Source of the DNA: Dermacentor variabilis
Taxonomy: Eukaryota; Arthropoda; Arachnida; Ixodida; Ixodidae
Direction: 5' to 3'
Assembly: GCF_050947875.1 (NCBI RefSeq)
Contig: NC_134574.1
Location: forward strand, 154,282,051 to 154,346,050
Length of the DNA: 64,000 nt
In this document: positions 43,195 through 55,085 of the stretch, piece after piece
Numbering within the stretch: position 1 is the first letter of the stretch
How the letters are laid out: every line of letters starts with the position of its first letter
Program-made: the position numbers and the translations under genes
Notes under the pieces: generated by a model
Database searches by the model: none
What the model was told of the DNA's origin: nothing
What the model saw: only the letters and a program-made list of their open reading frames with translations

Positions 43195-46100
43195 GCATCC
43201 CTACACAGGGACAACTCGGAAGAAGAAGTGTTCCCGGAGTGCATGTATATGTGCGCAATCTCCACGGCCTCTCGGCGCGCTTGAGCGCCTAGCATTGTCT
43301 CCGAGAGTGAAACGGGGCCACTTATAAAGGTCGCACCCAGCGACGCGTGCCTTTCGCCAAGTGACGCTTCGCCGCCTGTGCCGACGTCCTTTTTCTTCGC
43401 TATCTAAAGTGTGATGCCACCGAAGATCTCGAAGAACATGCTGCCGGCGTTCGGGCGAGGCCGTGAGCCACCAGACAGTAGTTCTAAAGGGGTGTGAGGT
43501 GGAAAACTCGCCAATACATCTTCGCTTTCTTTGATATCTGTCAGTTTTGGCATACACCTGTCGAGAAAGTAGTTTCTTTAAAGCATTCCTTGCGATATTC
43601 AGGCGTTTTGAATCTATCTATCTTGATATGTCGTGATGCCGTCACGGTCGTTTTTAAGCACGAAGTGCTTTTAACTCTCGTTGTCGGCGACCTTCAAGTG
43701 ACCTCCAGCCAAAAGTCATATAGCCGTTATCCGGGCACTCAAACGAGAACATTCGGGCAAGTTGCGAGAACAAAACAAGATCATCCGGGCAACCAATCAA
43801 AAATTTAAAAAAGTTCGGTCCCTGGGCCCCTTTGTACAGGACCGCATTACATACGTTAGTTACAGCCCTAACAAGTTACAAACCCCACAATTCAATTCAT
43901 TCTTCTTCTTCTGGGCAGTGCGCTCTGTCTCCCTTTCGTGTTATGCTGCCTGTCGTGCGGCGTTCAGCCGGTTTTCTTCTTCCAGCTGGGCAGCGCCAAT
44001 ATGAACCAGTGCACGGTATGGCGTAGTGTGCCGTTGCGAACACGCGCTACACCCACTTTAAGACTGTGGCTGGTATCATCTCCAACCAACCTGCTTTGCC
44101 GGTTGCCATTTCATGCTTACATCTATCTACTCTCGATTACGGGAGAGCCAGCAATTTCTTCAACTGGACATATATCAGTATAGGCATAGCGGGGCACGGT
44201 ATGTATGCACATGACAACATGAACGACATGTCACGACATCAATGTCAACATATTTGTCATGGCACGCATGTCGTGACGTATTTCCTCCTTAACGCCCCTT
44301 TTTACATTTACAGTCTTTCTGCTGGCGTTGTTTGAGTCAACGAGCAGCAGCAGCTGCTGCTGCACGGCGCAACTTAGTCGTGCACGGCTGCAGGCAATGC
44401 GGAGTACTGTAGGTTTCGAAGAACGGAAGCGCGGCCCCGAGTATGTGTCCACGGGGGGTCGGCCACTGAAAGGAGCAGCCGAGGCCCCGCGAGCGCGGAT
44501 GCGACGACGAGCAACCAAGGACGTTAAACAAACGCCTCCTTCTGCGCGTCAAGTGGTTCGACGCCGGGAAGACGACGCTCGAAGGAGGAATTTGGTCGCC
44601 CCGTTGCGATCGCGGGGCCGTTTCTCGTGCGAATCGAGCTCGCACGCCCCCTATACGAATATAACCGTTTCGCGAACCGGAAGCTTTCGCATATTTTTGG
44701 GCGAGACTGTGTCGAACTATCGTTCCTTTACGAGTGATCCCCCCCCCCCAACGGCGCACACGCCGTGTGTATAAGAGAATGTGTGTTCATCGCGAGATTC
44801 CACTCTTAACGCGGGGCGGGCGAGGAACTTGGGCGAGTAGGTAAATCGAATTGAAATTGCAAACAACCCACGCAACGCGGAGTACGCGCATTCTAAGAAA
44901 TGAGTATGCAACAAACGCGATGTTACTTCCAACCAACGGTTATTGAATGAGTGGCAGAATATGTACCGGAGAGGGGAGACAAAACAAGTCACGGTTTCGC
45001 CCGGAAGGGGAAGCAGTGATTGCGATGGCAAACCATTATACAGCTATACGAAGTAAGGTTAGTCGTTTAATGATCTGCATAAACTGCTGTGAACGTTCGC
45101 TTACTAACCGAATGAACAAGCACGCCCGGTCAGCCGCGCACACCCAAACAACGACACGTATCAATCGATGACAGCGGACACTCGGTGTCAGAACGCTGGC
45201 GTAATGAACAGCGGCAGCAGCGCCGAGCGAATGCCCCTTGGAGTTGCCTCTCGCTTCCACGCCATACAGGCGGGCGAGAACACAGCGCGCACGAAGCCAT
45301 CAGCCACCTCAGGTCGATTAGCCTTCAAACCCACCGCGGATTGCCTCTCAACACGCCGCCGCGCTCAGCCGCCGCAGCTCGAGTAGAAGAGAAGATGCGC
45401 CGCGCTAACCTGGCCACTCCTCCCCCTCGCGCGCATCAGAAGACGGCGCGCACTCTTCCCGCCCTCCTCCCTTGCAAGCGCGAGAAGACATCGCCGCGTC
45501 AAGCCACTTTCCTTCTCGGCTCACCCTCGCACTTGCACTTTATACGGCGCGTCACGGCGCCGCCGACGACGACGGCGGAAATTCGCCTGGAGTGTTATAA
45601 TCGCAATAATAAAAAAAGTAACACGATAGAAGAACGGTGCACACAATCTCGTCTCCCTGTGCTTGAACCACGTGTGAAAGTTGCATCACAATTAGGAGTC
45701 GCATCTGGCGGGATAGTTCGCTGAAGACGATCCGCGTTTGGTCAGGCAACTGAACTACAGGAATTTCCGCGTTTCAAACCAAGCGGGGATAAAAGCACTC
45801 GTGGACAATTAAGAATGATCCACGGCCATTCTCCCTGCCGCTCGAACAGTTCTCGTCGCCACCACAGTTCGGACATGAGACTCCTTTCGGTCACATTTTT
45901 TTGCGCATATAGCACGACAGCGCGGTCCATTTCTTGCGTCAGCCTACAAACAACCCACTGCCGTATACCGGTGTGGCTATGGCGTAGCATTGCTGAGCTC
46001 GGATCGTCGTTTTGGCACAAAGAACCGAAGAATTAATTTTAATTTTGAGGCCTGCATGCGAACGAAAGAGCGCGCGAGCGAATAGTAGCAGTAGCAGCAT

Positions 46101-46519
46101 TTGACAGCAGCGAACCTCGACTTTTTTCGCCGCCACTCAATCGACCGCTGTCGTCAACAACAACAAAAACAAGCTGCATTCGCTGTTCATAACACAGCCA
46201 GATTCATCCCGAGCCTATCCACAGGGGGGCGGAATCCTTTCCGACGATATTCGAATCGGGGAACCCCGCCGTCGACACGAAGGAGTCGCGCACCTCCCGC
46301 ACGGACTACACATGCACACACACACCCGGGCGGCGCAGTCGATCGGGGTCCATACGAAGACAACGACGTCTTTTTGTTGTTTTTTTATTCAGGGAGAATA
46401 AATTCTGCGCGCCGAACATGGTGGGACGAAGGAGGAGAGCCCTACAGCCCGTATGCACCGCGGCCATGCAAAGTGAGGCGGCGAGAACGCGCAGTGGCCC
46501 CAAAAGGCGTTGCTCGCTC
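43195..46519. other. No supported gene; one TATA plus mini-ORF candidate
   Basis: TTATAAA at 43322 is followed by ATG at 43414 opening a 27-codon frame (MPPKISKNMLPAFGRGREPP, stop 43495). It could be a first exon or an LTR leader. (CAG/CTG)n near 44345, C10 near 44739. Other frames are unremarkable. Confidence 0.35.

Positions 46520-46548
<29 letters not shown>
46520..46548. repeat. A29 homopolymer
   Basis: An uninterrupted run of 29 A. No TSD or upstream retrogene body was recognised. Confidence 0.95.
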
Positions 46549-46550
<2 letters not shown>

Positions 46551-49255
46551 ATCGACGAGCTACCGGTCCCAGGACGCGAGGAGGCGACGAGACAACGACG
46601 ATTCGGAGGTGAGGTCTGCGCTTCTGCTTCCGCCCCTCCTGCTCGCGTCGTCCCCGCTGGAATTCGATAACGGAATTACCGAACAGAGGGACGTATACGA
46701 CGACGCTTTGGGAGAGACACACACACACACGCACCACCTCCCTCCTTCCCCCTCTCCCTCCCCCCCAAAAACGACCGATCCGCGGGGTCGTCGCCGGCGC
46801 TGCTAACGCGCAGGTAATTTGCAACGCCGACCGGGCGTTAATGAACCGACGAGGCGACCCCCACCGCCCGTCCTCGGCGCGCGGAACGCTTTCGACCTCC
46901 CGCTTCCGAAGCCGCGCCTCCCAAACATTTCCGTGCAGCGCGAGCCGCATAACGCCGCGCCTTGCGCGCAGCCTGGCATGCATGCACGTACAGTCAGGTG
47001 CAACACGACCTGCAACACCGATGCCCATCCCTGGTCGAAGGGGCTCCGAGACATTATACAGGTACGCAGACACCAGGGTATGCTCCAGAACCACTAAACA
47101 TAGTTTAGATAAGTGGTATACATATTAAACAGCTATTTCGGGTGTCACAGCCACCGCGCAGCCCCTTCGACCACGAACAAGGGTGTTGCGAGCCGTATTG
47201 CACGCGACTACTGTGTACGTTCTGGCCGAAAGCGAAGTTTGTCTACGCGGCGTGCTCGTTCACCGGTGCGCTGCAGCCACGCATAGCGGCGCCGGCAAAA
47301 CAGCGGCAGCCTTTTAATACCCCTGCCTGGTTGAACCGCTTAAAATGCTCGAAGTGCAACAATACGCGCTAGCGAGCCACAGAAATTCGAACGACAGAGA
47401 GGACACACAACGACGCCTGGATTCTTCCTTTCCCTCCGCCGCGTCTGTTTTTTCAGTCGTTCTATCATGTGGCTAGGTAGCGCATTTCGCTTCAGTGTGT
47501 ACTACCAAGTTACTCCCAAGCTTCTAGCGCTTCTAAATTTAAACCAAGACAGTTAATTATTGTTGGTCTGTCAAACAGTGGCGCACCCTTTAGGCATAGA
47601 GCTAAAACGAAAGTCGTAAGAACGACCCGATCGCCTTGTGTTGTCGTTACGTCTCTCCTTGTCTATATACTATAGCGCTGCTTAGGATCCCGGTACAACG
47701 AATATAAGGAAGTGAGAGGAAACAAAAGCGCGCACCGCTTCGTTCATTTCCTGTCGCTTCCTTTTTGCTCTTTCGGTGACGCACTAATCGGTCAGACAAG
47801 TGCGCAGTAATCACACAGCCGACTCGAGGATATTGAGAAATTAGAAACAGCGCCAGGCCTTTACAACGCGCAAAAGAGGACGACGCACGGGAAGCAGCCA
47901 CAGCGACGCTGGACGTTTCAAACGCCTCCGCGTGCACGTAACATATGTTGAGGCGGAGGAGGAGGAACGTTCTTGATATATGGTTTAACAACTCAAGTAA
48001 CGTCACGATAAGTGTGCACATACGCTATCAGTGCACAACACGTACACAACACACTGCACGACATGTAAAGTGAAAGCACGTGCCGACCGTGGGACCGTTA
48101 TACCGCAACGTGAAGCAGCGAGTCGACCTATACGTATACTTTTATTTTTAAGAGGCAAAGTCACATGACTCCTTCGCCGCCCGATTGCCCGCGATAGTTC
48201 TATCGCGAAGTATACAGTCGCAGTGATACGAGCAGGGGCCTGCAAACACCGAGCCTGCGGAGGCGTGACAGTTGACAGCATTGCCAACACGTCATCAAAT
48301 GATTCGATCAATTAAGCAAACCGACCGAGGGCGCGCACCTACATTAGCAAAGCAGGCCTGCAAGCGAAGCTCGGGCTCAGATCTGTGCACCCAACTACAC
48401 GGCGGCGGCGGCGGCGGCGGCCGCCAAATCGCGCACGCAGTGTCCAACCGACTGGACGACGAACGACCATCAAAGGGACCCGGTGGCCCGAATTATTCAT
48501 CCACGACTGAGCGAGGAAAAGACGATGGGCGCCATCGCCAGCAAAACGATTAGGGCCCCGAGGAAGGCGAGAGCGAGTTGCCGCTCTCCGCGATTCTCTA
48601 CAATACACAGGGCCGTGGAAACACAGCAGCGCCAACAGTCGTGATGTATATGCATAGATTATGTACGCGTGAGCGCCGCACAAACGCACATAAACGGACA
48701 CTAAACAGAAATGTACCTTGAGTTGCATTCGCAAATTACCCTACAACAACAACTATTACAAACAAGCAAAAAAAAAAACACTCTCACCGTATTGCAGCCA
48801 CTTTCGAAAGAACGAAGGACGCGTGTCGCGACGCGGTCTTGAAGTTCCCGCATCGACTCGCTGTGACGTCACAGATTTTGACGGTATTTTCATCGGGCCA
48901 GTATAGTTAACTTTTTCAGGAGGAAATATTGACGACACTGCATCCTAAATATATTACTTGACTTCTTAATCGGAAAACATTGACTGTACATCGTATTCTG
49001 AAAGCGACAGGCACAGGACATAGCGAGTATACGCCGAGAACCTGCATACAAAGCGCCACAATATCGTCCCGAAATACAAAGTGTACTGCTTTTAAAATCT
49101 ACAACGTCACACTGTCGTAACTGCGTTCGCGTTCCGGCGCGAAATTAACAACAATGAACTTTGGCCACAATTGTCTCTTGAAGTAATCATCCCGATATAC
49201 ACCGCAAAATGTAACGAAAATAGAGTTATGAATGATTCAATTAATCAAATATAAC
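46549..49255. other. No gene seen
   Basis: A (GGC)n run at 48402-48420 and an A10 run at 48769. The 262-residue frame 46306-47094 (-) owes part of its length to the A29 run. Confidence 0.5.
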
Positions 49256-49507
49256 TGAAGTCTTACGTTCCAAAACCACGATCTGGTTACGAGACACGCC
49301 ATAGTGAGGAGATTCGGAATTGATTACGATTGTCTGCGTCAACCTGCACGTAAGCCGAAAAGCACACGAGCATTTTTTTTCTTTCTTTTTTTTTTGCATT
49401 CCATGCACTCCGATCGGAATGACCACCGCGGGGTCAGGACCGAACCCTCGACCTCGAGCTCAATAGCGCAGCGCTACGTATGGCCCCTCGGCTACCGCGG
49501 CGGGTGA
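49256..49507 (-). mobile_element. Diverged Ruka-type SINE
   Basis: On the minus strand: CCGCCGCGGTAGCCGAGG head, GCGCTGCGCTATTGAGCTCG, a box B relative GGTTCGGTCC, and TGGCGTGTCTCGTAACCAG and GGTTTTGGAACGTAAGACTT at the end, in the order of the intact copies. Confidence 0.6.
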
Positions 49508-49630
49508 GCTTTCAAAGAAGATTCTATCAGTCTAAACTGAATTGCGCTTCCAATTTAAACACCCTTCAAAGAACGCGCCATTGTGCGAGCGGCGCAGCTT
49601 CGAGCGCAATGCAAGCAAGCTGTGAAAAAA

Positions 49631-49672
<42 letters not shown>

Positions 49673-50469
49673 GAAGAGGGACAGAAAAAGAAAGAATAGA
49701 TCCCAGAAAGCGCGATATATGGGTTTCCCTCCCTGCAGGAAGAATGGGAACAGACGGTCCTGCATTGTCATCACCCCCATTGCCTAACGAAGTGCACGAG
49801 TCCGCGCGCGCGCGGCGGTGATCGAATTACAATCAATCACGCGCGACTGCAATCCGGCTTTTTGAATGGGACGCGGGCGGGCATTTGTTGGGCCGCTCCT
49901 GACGCGCGAGGCTGATTGCGTATATACAGGACTCTTTAGTTTCATTGCTGCGTGTATACTGGGTTCCATGCAGGGCTCGCGATTCTCTGCGACACCGGGC
50001 CCTGGGTGGCGGCCCTGATTTTCTTTAGCCCCGCATAGAGAAGTGACGCAAGAACCGGAGAGTCACGTGACGCGTCTACGTCTATATACTGACTCTCACA
50101 TTCCAGCGCCTTGGTTACCATTTATACACACCTGCAAATATAGCGAGGAGACTATAACTTCAATTGGTTCTCTGTGACTGTCTTCGCTGCAATTTACAGA
50201 GGCGATCGCTCGAAATTGCGATAGCGTGATTCGACCAAAGACCTCTAACAGAGCAACTTATCTTAGAACGCCGACATGACAAGCCATCGCAGCGGAGAGC
50301 GACGAGGGCACTGTTGCAGTTTTTAAGGGCAACAGAATCGGACAAGTGGCTGTATAGCCTGAACAGATGTTTATGGTGCTGCAAGTGATACTGTGCTGTG
50401 CGGTGACGGTATGCGATGAGAGTGACCGACTGTAATCGTATGTCTATGCTCCTTTCTTTATCTCTGCCG
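49508..50469. other. No gene seen
   Basis: A (GA)n plus G10 tract at 49637-49672. Nothing else recognised. Confidence 0.5.
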
Positions 50470-50582
50470 TGCTATCACTTTACCTCCCCCTCCCCTCTCA
50501 TGCCAGCGTAGGGTGGCAAACTGGACCTTCCCATCTGGTTAACCTTCCTGCCTTTCCCCTCTCTCTCTCTCTCTCTCTCTGA
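50470..50582 (+). mobile_element. LINE 3'-end fragment with (CT)n tail
   Basis: AGCGTAGGGTGGCAAACTGG, GGTTAACCTTCCTGCC, then CCCCT(CT)n. Third copy of the block at 13588 and 24500. Confidence 0.5.
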
Positions 50583-53271
50583 GCTTTAGAATTCGTAATT
50601 GGTCTCCGCGGACGTTACAACGGAAAGGTGGTTGAAGTGAGCAGGCTTTATACCGCGAAGAATTCATCCTTACGCAACACGCAACATTCGAATAAATCGT
50701 ATAAAACGAACCCACATTCGTAAACGTTACGGAAATTTCGGAAGGTGCTGTCAGGTGTGTAATTGTTACCGATTCCGACGTGAGCATGTACAAAAAGGTT
50801 TCCACGATTCAGAAAAGGTGCTAGCGCCAGTTCCGGTGCGCCGCTGGCACGCACCCACTCGTTGCAAGATTCAAGGGTGCACCGCTGCACCGCGGCGGCA
50901 ATGCCTTGCCTTGGAACCCACCCAGTGCAATCGAGGAGGACGGGTGGGTACAGGGGATGCGCGACTCTACAACGTGAATCGGTGCAGAAGAAGAACAACT
51001 TGGCTGGAATAGAATACACCTCTACACTGGCATCCTAAACTACCCATCTTCATCGTCAGACCTCGCAGCCCTCTTTTTTCTTCGAGCGCAGAAGCTACGC
51101 TGGTCACTTCTGGAGGAAAACGTGCGTCCTGCCATGGGTTTACCTGCGCGGAAATATCCCGAGCAAAGTATCAGGCTAGATGACTACTAAGCTCGGGCCG
51201 ACGTCACCGCGTTTTCTCAATAAGTTATCTCTCTCTCTCTCTCTCTCTTACCGATAAGGCCAATTTTCGATGCCGAATCCACCGCCCCCCCCCCCCCTTC
51301 TTGTTTAAAGAGCAAAATAACCGCGACTTCAGACGGCATACGTGAGACGAAGTAGTGGACGAGCGTTTCACTTCCTTTCGCGTGTCCCCGTGCGTTCAAA
51401 CGAAACGCCACCGCCGAGGAGGATTAATCCACACAGCAACGGAGAACAGCGCGTGCCGTATGATGTGCGCGGTGGGCCTCGCCGTTCTCGAAAGGTCCGC
51501 GCCCCCGAAGAGACGAAATTCCGGCGAAGGAACCAAACACGCCCGGGGGCATCCGACTTAGGCCGGTCTTTCTCCGGCGACGGCGATAGAAGTCAACGCC
51601 GTCGCAGAGCAGAGAGGGACTGCGCGGCGTATGATAATAAAAGAAATAAAAGAAAAAAAACGGAGAAGAAAGATGGGGAAAAGAAAAAACGAGAAGGAAA
51701 AGTCGCGCAAAATGCTCCACACACTCGCCCTTGCCGCGAACCTGATTAACAAATGCGGCAGCGCAGAAATTACCGATTCCCTTTCTGGCCGGAAGGCTAT
51801 GGAAGGAAGCTCGCCTCCCAGACAGACGAGACGGCGCGCTGGGATGAGAGTAAACACGAGAACACCAAGTAGGCGAAGACGGTTAGGATCCAGGAACCAG
51901 CAGTACCTTTCCCGTTTTCTTTCTCTTTCTTGATATCGTCGAGAAAAAGAACCACGGGGACGTTTCGCGGCTGCACAACCAAGAGTACATTACAAAAAAG
52001 AAAAGAAAAAAAGGAAGACCCGGAGGAAGGAAGGAGAGTCAAGACGGGAGAGTCAGTGGGCGCCGAGAGCGGTTAGTCAGCGCGCACCGGCGAGAAAGTA
52101 ATATCGCGCATGCGCAACACGCCGCGCAGACCTACACACACGCCCGACGCCGCGCGCGCGTCTGCAACGCACGCTAGGAAGGAAGGGGAGAGGAGGAAAG
52201 AAGCAAGCGAGGGAAAAGGGGGGGAATGAATGCCGGCACATATTAAATTAAGAAGGAAGCCGAATTAAGGAACCTTCCCGTCGGCGCGCCCAGCTAGCTG
52301 CATGCGCACGACGCGCACGTGTGCAAGCCGGGGAAGAGCGCTTGGCTTGGCTACTGGAGCTGCACGCGGTGAAGGCGAATTTCAAGGGGAGAGGTGGAAA
52401 AGAAATAAACCTAAATCAAAAGAAAAAGAAAGCAGAAATTAAATGACGTGAGGCATGGAGAGGGCTAGCAGAGTGTAAATTAGGGAGAGCATGCGCAGAA
52501 AGGTTGCTTATAGTACACAGGCACGCCGCAACAGCACAGTTGATTGCTCGTGTCCTTAACGTTGTTGGCTCTCCCACTCTCTCTTAGATCTTTTTTTTTT
52601 TTTTTTCTGTCGTGCACGCTTAACTTGCTTCGATAATTGGGCACCAAACAAGACGCGTCCATGCCGAAGAGGAACCACGTGACGACGTGGAACGAAGAGA
52701 AAGAGTGAATAGTGATTCAAGAAATCAAGAGGAAACGTGGTGGGGGGAAAAAAAGACATTTGCCCAGCGCCATGGGCGACACAAGATCGCACGGACACAG
52801 AGAGAGATACATGCACACAAATGGAGAACATGCGCTGATGGTCAGTGCGGGTTCGCTGTGCTTGTAATCGATTCGCTTCCCTATATGTTTCATTTAATAA
52901 AGTGCATATCTCCCTGAGGGGCGTTTCCGAACCGTCTGCGCGACGCCAAAACCATTTAATGCGTACGCAAACAACTCCGGATACAATATCTATACGGTTT
53001 CTTTCTTTCTGTCTTCCTTCCTTTCTTTTCTTTATTTCTTTCTTCATAATTTTTTTTTTCTTGGAGGGGGGGTTGGAGGACTGTCATGGCGCGCGCCAAA
53101 AGCTACGCGGTCGGGTCCAGAGGCGATTCTTCTCCGCACGAGCACAACCTTTCGCCATGGCGGCTTGCGGCATACTCTTAGTGAAGTGCAAGCATTTTAG
53201 TGTTCTATACTAGAGGAGAGCTGTACGATATTAGCAAGTGTTAAAGCAGCTGTATACGTGTTCATGCCTAT
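50583..53271. other. No gene seen
   Basis: A (CT)n run at 51226-51249, C12 near 51286, a T16 run at 52591 and Lys/Arg-rich artefact frames at 51342-51933. AATAAA at 52896 has no exon-like frame ahead of it. Confidence 0.5.
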
Positions 53272-53514
53272 CTAAATTATAAGTGCTAGAACGTCTGGCC
53301 GTTCTCGTTCCAAGGCGATATAATTGTTCTTGAATTCGAACAGCTCGCCACGATCGAAGCCTCTATATATGACGGGCAGGATTAAAGAAGAGAAGGTCAA
53401 CTGGTCCCAAGTGTAGCCCTTGCCCATGGACTTGCCCAGTGGTGTGATCCAGTTCAGGGGTTGGCGATTCGGACTTGGGCTCGTCACACAGAGGGCCTCT
53501 TGCCTACACGCCAC
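53272..53514 (-). CDS. Unassigned open frame, 80 codons
   Basis: An open minus-strand frame starting at GTG 53514 with an internal ATG (Met-30) and ending TAG. Motifs visible: NWITPLGKSMGKGYTWDQLT and then YRGFDRGELFEFKN. Third positions in the central part are mostly G or C, unlike chance frames nearby. It lies downstream, on the same strand, of the LTR-like block at 53655-53745, so it may belong to a retrotransposon leader or to a captured exon. No family recognised. Confidence 0.25.
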   Translation of the reverse strand: MACRQEALCVTSPSPNRQPLNWITPLGKSMGKGYTWDQLTFSSLILPVIYRGFDRGELFEFKNNYIALERERPDVLALII

Positions 53515-53654
53515 CCTATAGCGCGCCTAGAACGTGGTAGCTGGCCTGCGCTATACCGGGGTGGCGCACTGAGCTGACTTACGCCGTTATCTGCCTCTGT
53601 CGCCGAGAGTTGCTTGTCGGTGAGGAGGTGAGGTCGGGAGGGTTGAATACAAAC

Positions 53655-53745
53655 GAATGGGTTTATTTTACATACACTTACAACTCACAACGCTCTATGG
53701 ATATGGGAGCACACACTGCCACGTCCGAGCACGCCCTATATACCG
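53655..53745 (-). promoter_or_regulatory. LTR-like TATA and poly(A) pair on the minus strand
   Basis: On the minus strand TATATAGGGCG (53732-53742) precedes AAAATAAACCC (53661-53669) by about 70 bp, the U3-R arrangement of an LTR. Ends not found. Confidence 0.35.
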
Positions 53746-55077
53746 CTGCACCAAAGATCGGCTTTTTAGGCCACCGTTTTCCGTACGTAGGTCTTTAGAC
53801 GAGGGACTTCGATTCCCGGCCAGTCAGAAGAGTCGAAGCGTTAGCGGCGCTCCGCCCTTCGATGCCGCACCAACACGTATAGGACTCCGCCTCTGACGTT
53901 GCGCAATCGATCGCCCCCGCGGCCGGTGCGCGCAACTACGAGGCGATTTGGGAATCTGAAGTCGACGCTGTTCCCACGGAAGTCGTCGACGTTGGGTCTC
54001 CTAGCAAACAATTTGCGGGCTATCCGCGACGGTCAGCTCTAAGCGAGTCGAGAAAATGATGGCCGGAAAGTCCAGTCTTATTTTAGGTTACAATAAGACA
54101 AGATTCGGATCTAAGTCTAGACTTAGAGGCTGGCGTTTGTGCAAGCGGGCCCTGGCCTTGACGGTCGTTATCGCTTCCACAGAATGCGGTGGTTACCGTC
54201 ACTTCGAAAGGAGCTTCTTCGTTCGCCCGTCAACAGCCGGCGCCGGGCCTCGTCGTCGCCTGAACAGGCGCTGGTGAAGGTGTCGCTTCGTGGGAAGCAC
54301 CGAAAACAATTCCCATTGCCCTTTTGAGCGAGACGTAACACCAGGCTCAGGACACACCCGGCCAGCCCTTTCTCAGACGATATGGTTTCCGCAGTGACAG
54401 GCAAGTAGACTTCAGCACGTGAATTCGAGATGATGACTCTCAATATGGAGCTTTACTGGAATTCCCCTACGATGCGGTGTTACATTCCTTTTTATAAGTT
54501 TTCTCCTACGCACTAAGACAGCAAAGACAGAGAAAAAGAAAAGTAGTGCAGGGAACTTGCCCGCCCGGAGAAAGGTGACGAGCCGCGCTGCATGTGCCTG
54601 CGTCTGTACGTGCGTGCCAGACGACGACGAAGAGGCCGTGCCGTCTTCGATCGCCGAACGCAACAGGCGATAGCGGCAACAGGCCGGCAGCGCAAGGACG
54701 CGTGGCGGGGTCCTCCATGCTGGATGCCCCAACAGCGACGCGCTGCGCCTCGTGTATACTGCACGTGCTAAATTTGAACTCCTGCATCCTCTCTCTCTCT
54801 CTCTCTCTCATCGTAGCATCTTAGAAGCGCGTTTCCGTTTTGTCAGAACAGACGTACCAAAATACATTTCAAAGAAACACAAGATATACTCGCAATGTGT
54901 ATAGAGCTAGCGTGCATATACATAGTTCATGCGCTGTATTAATTTTGTAGAAACAATAAATCAAAATCAAGGCTTAAATGCGCTTGCGAATTACCCTTGC
55001 AAACAGCGGTGACACTCGCAGCGCCATGAAGGAGACAAAACGAGTAACTGGTATGGAAAAAAAAAAGGCGACAATGT
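53746..55077. other. No gene seen
   Basis: Contains (CT)n at 54789-54809 and AATAAA at 54955. Frames are short and overlap. Confidence 0.5.
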
Positions 55078-55085
55078 GCGCAGGT

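Noticed and set aside
46306..47094. 262-residue minus-strand frame
   Set aside because: Includes poly-Phe from the A29 run; no recognisable content.
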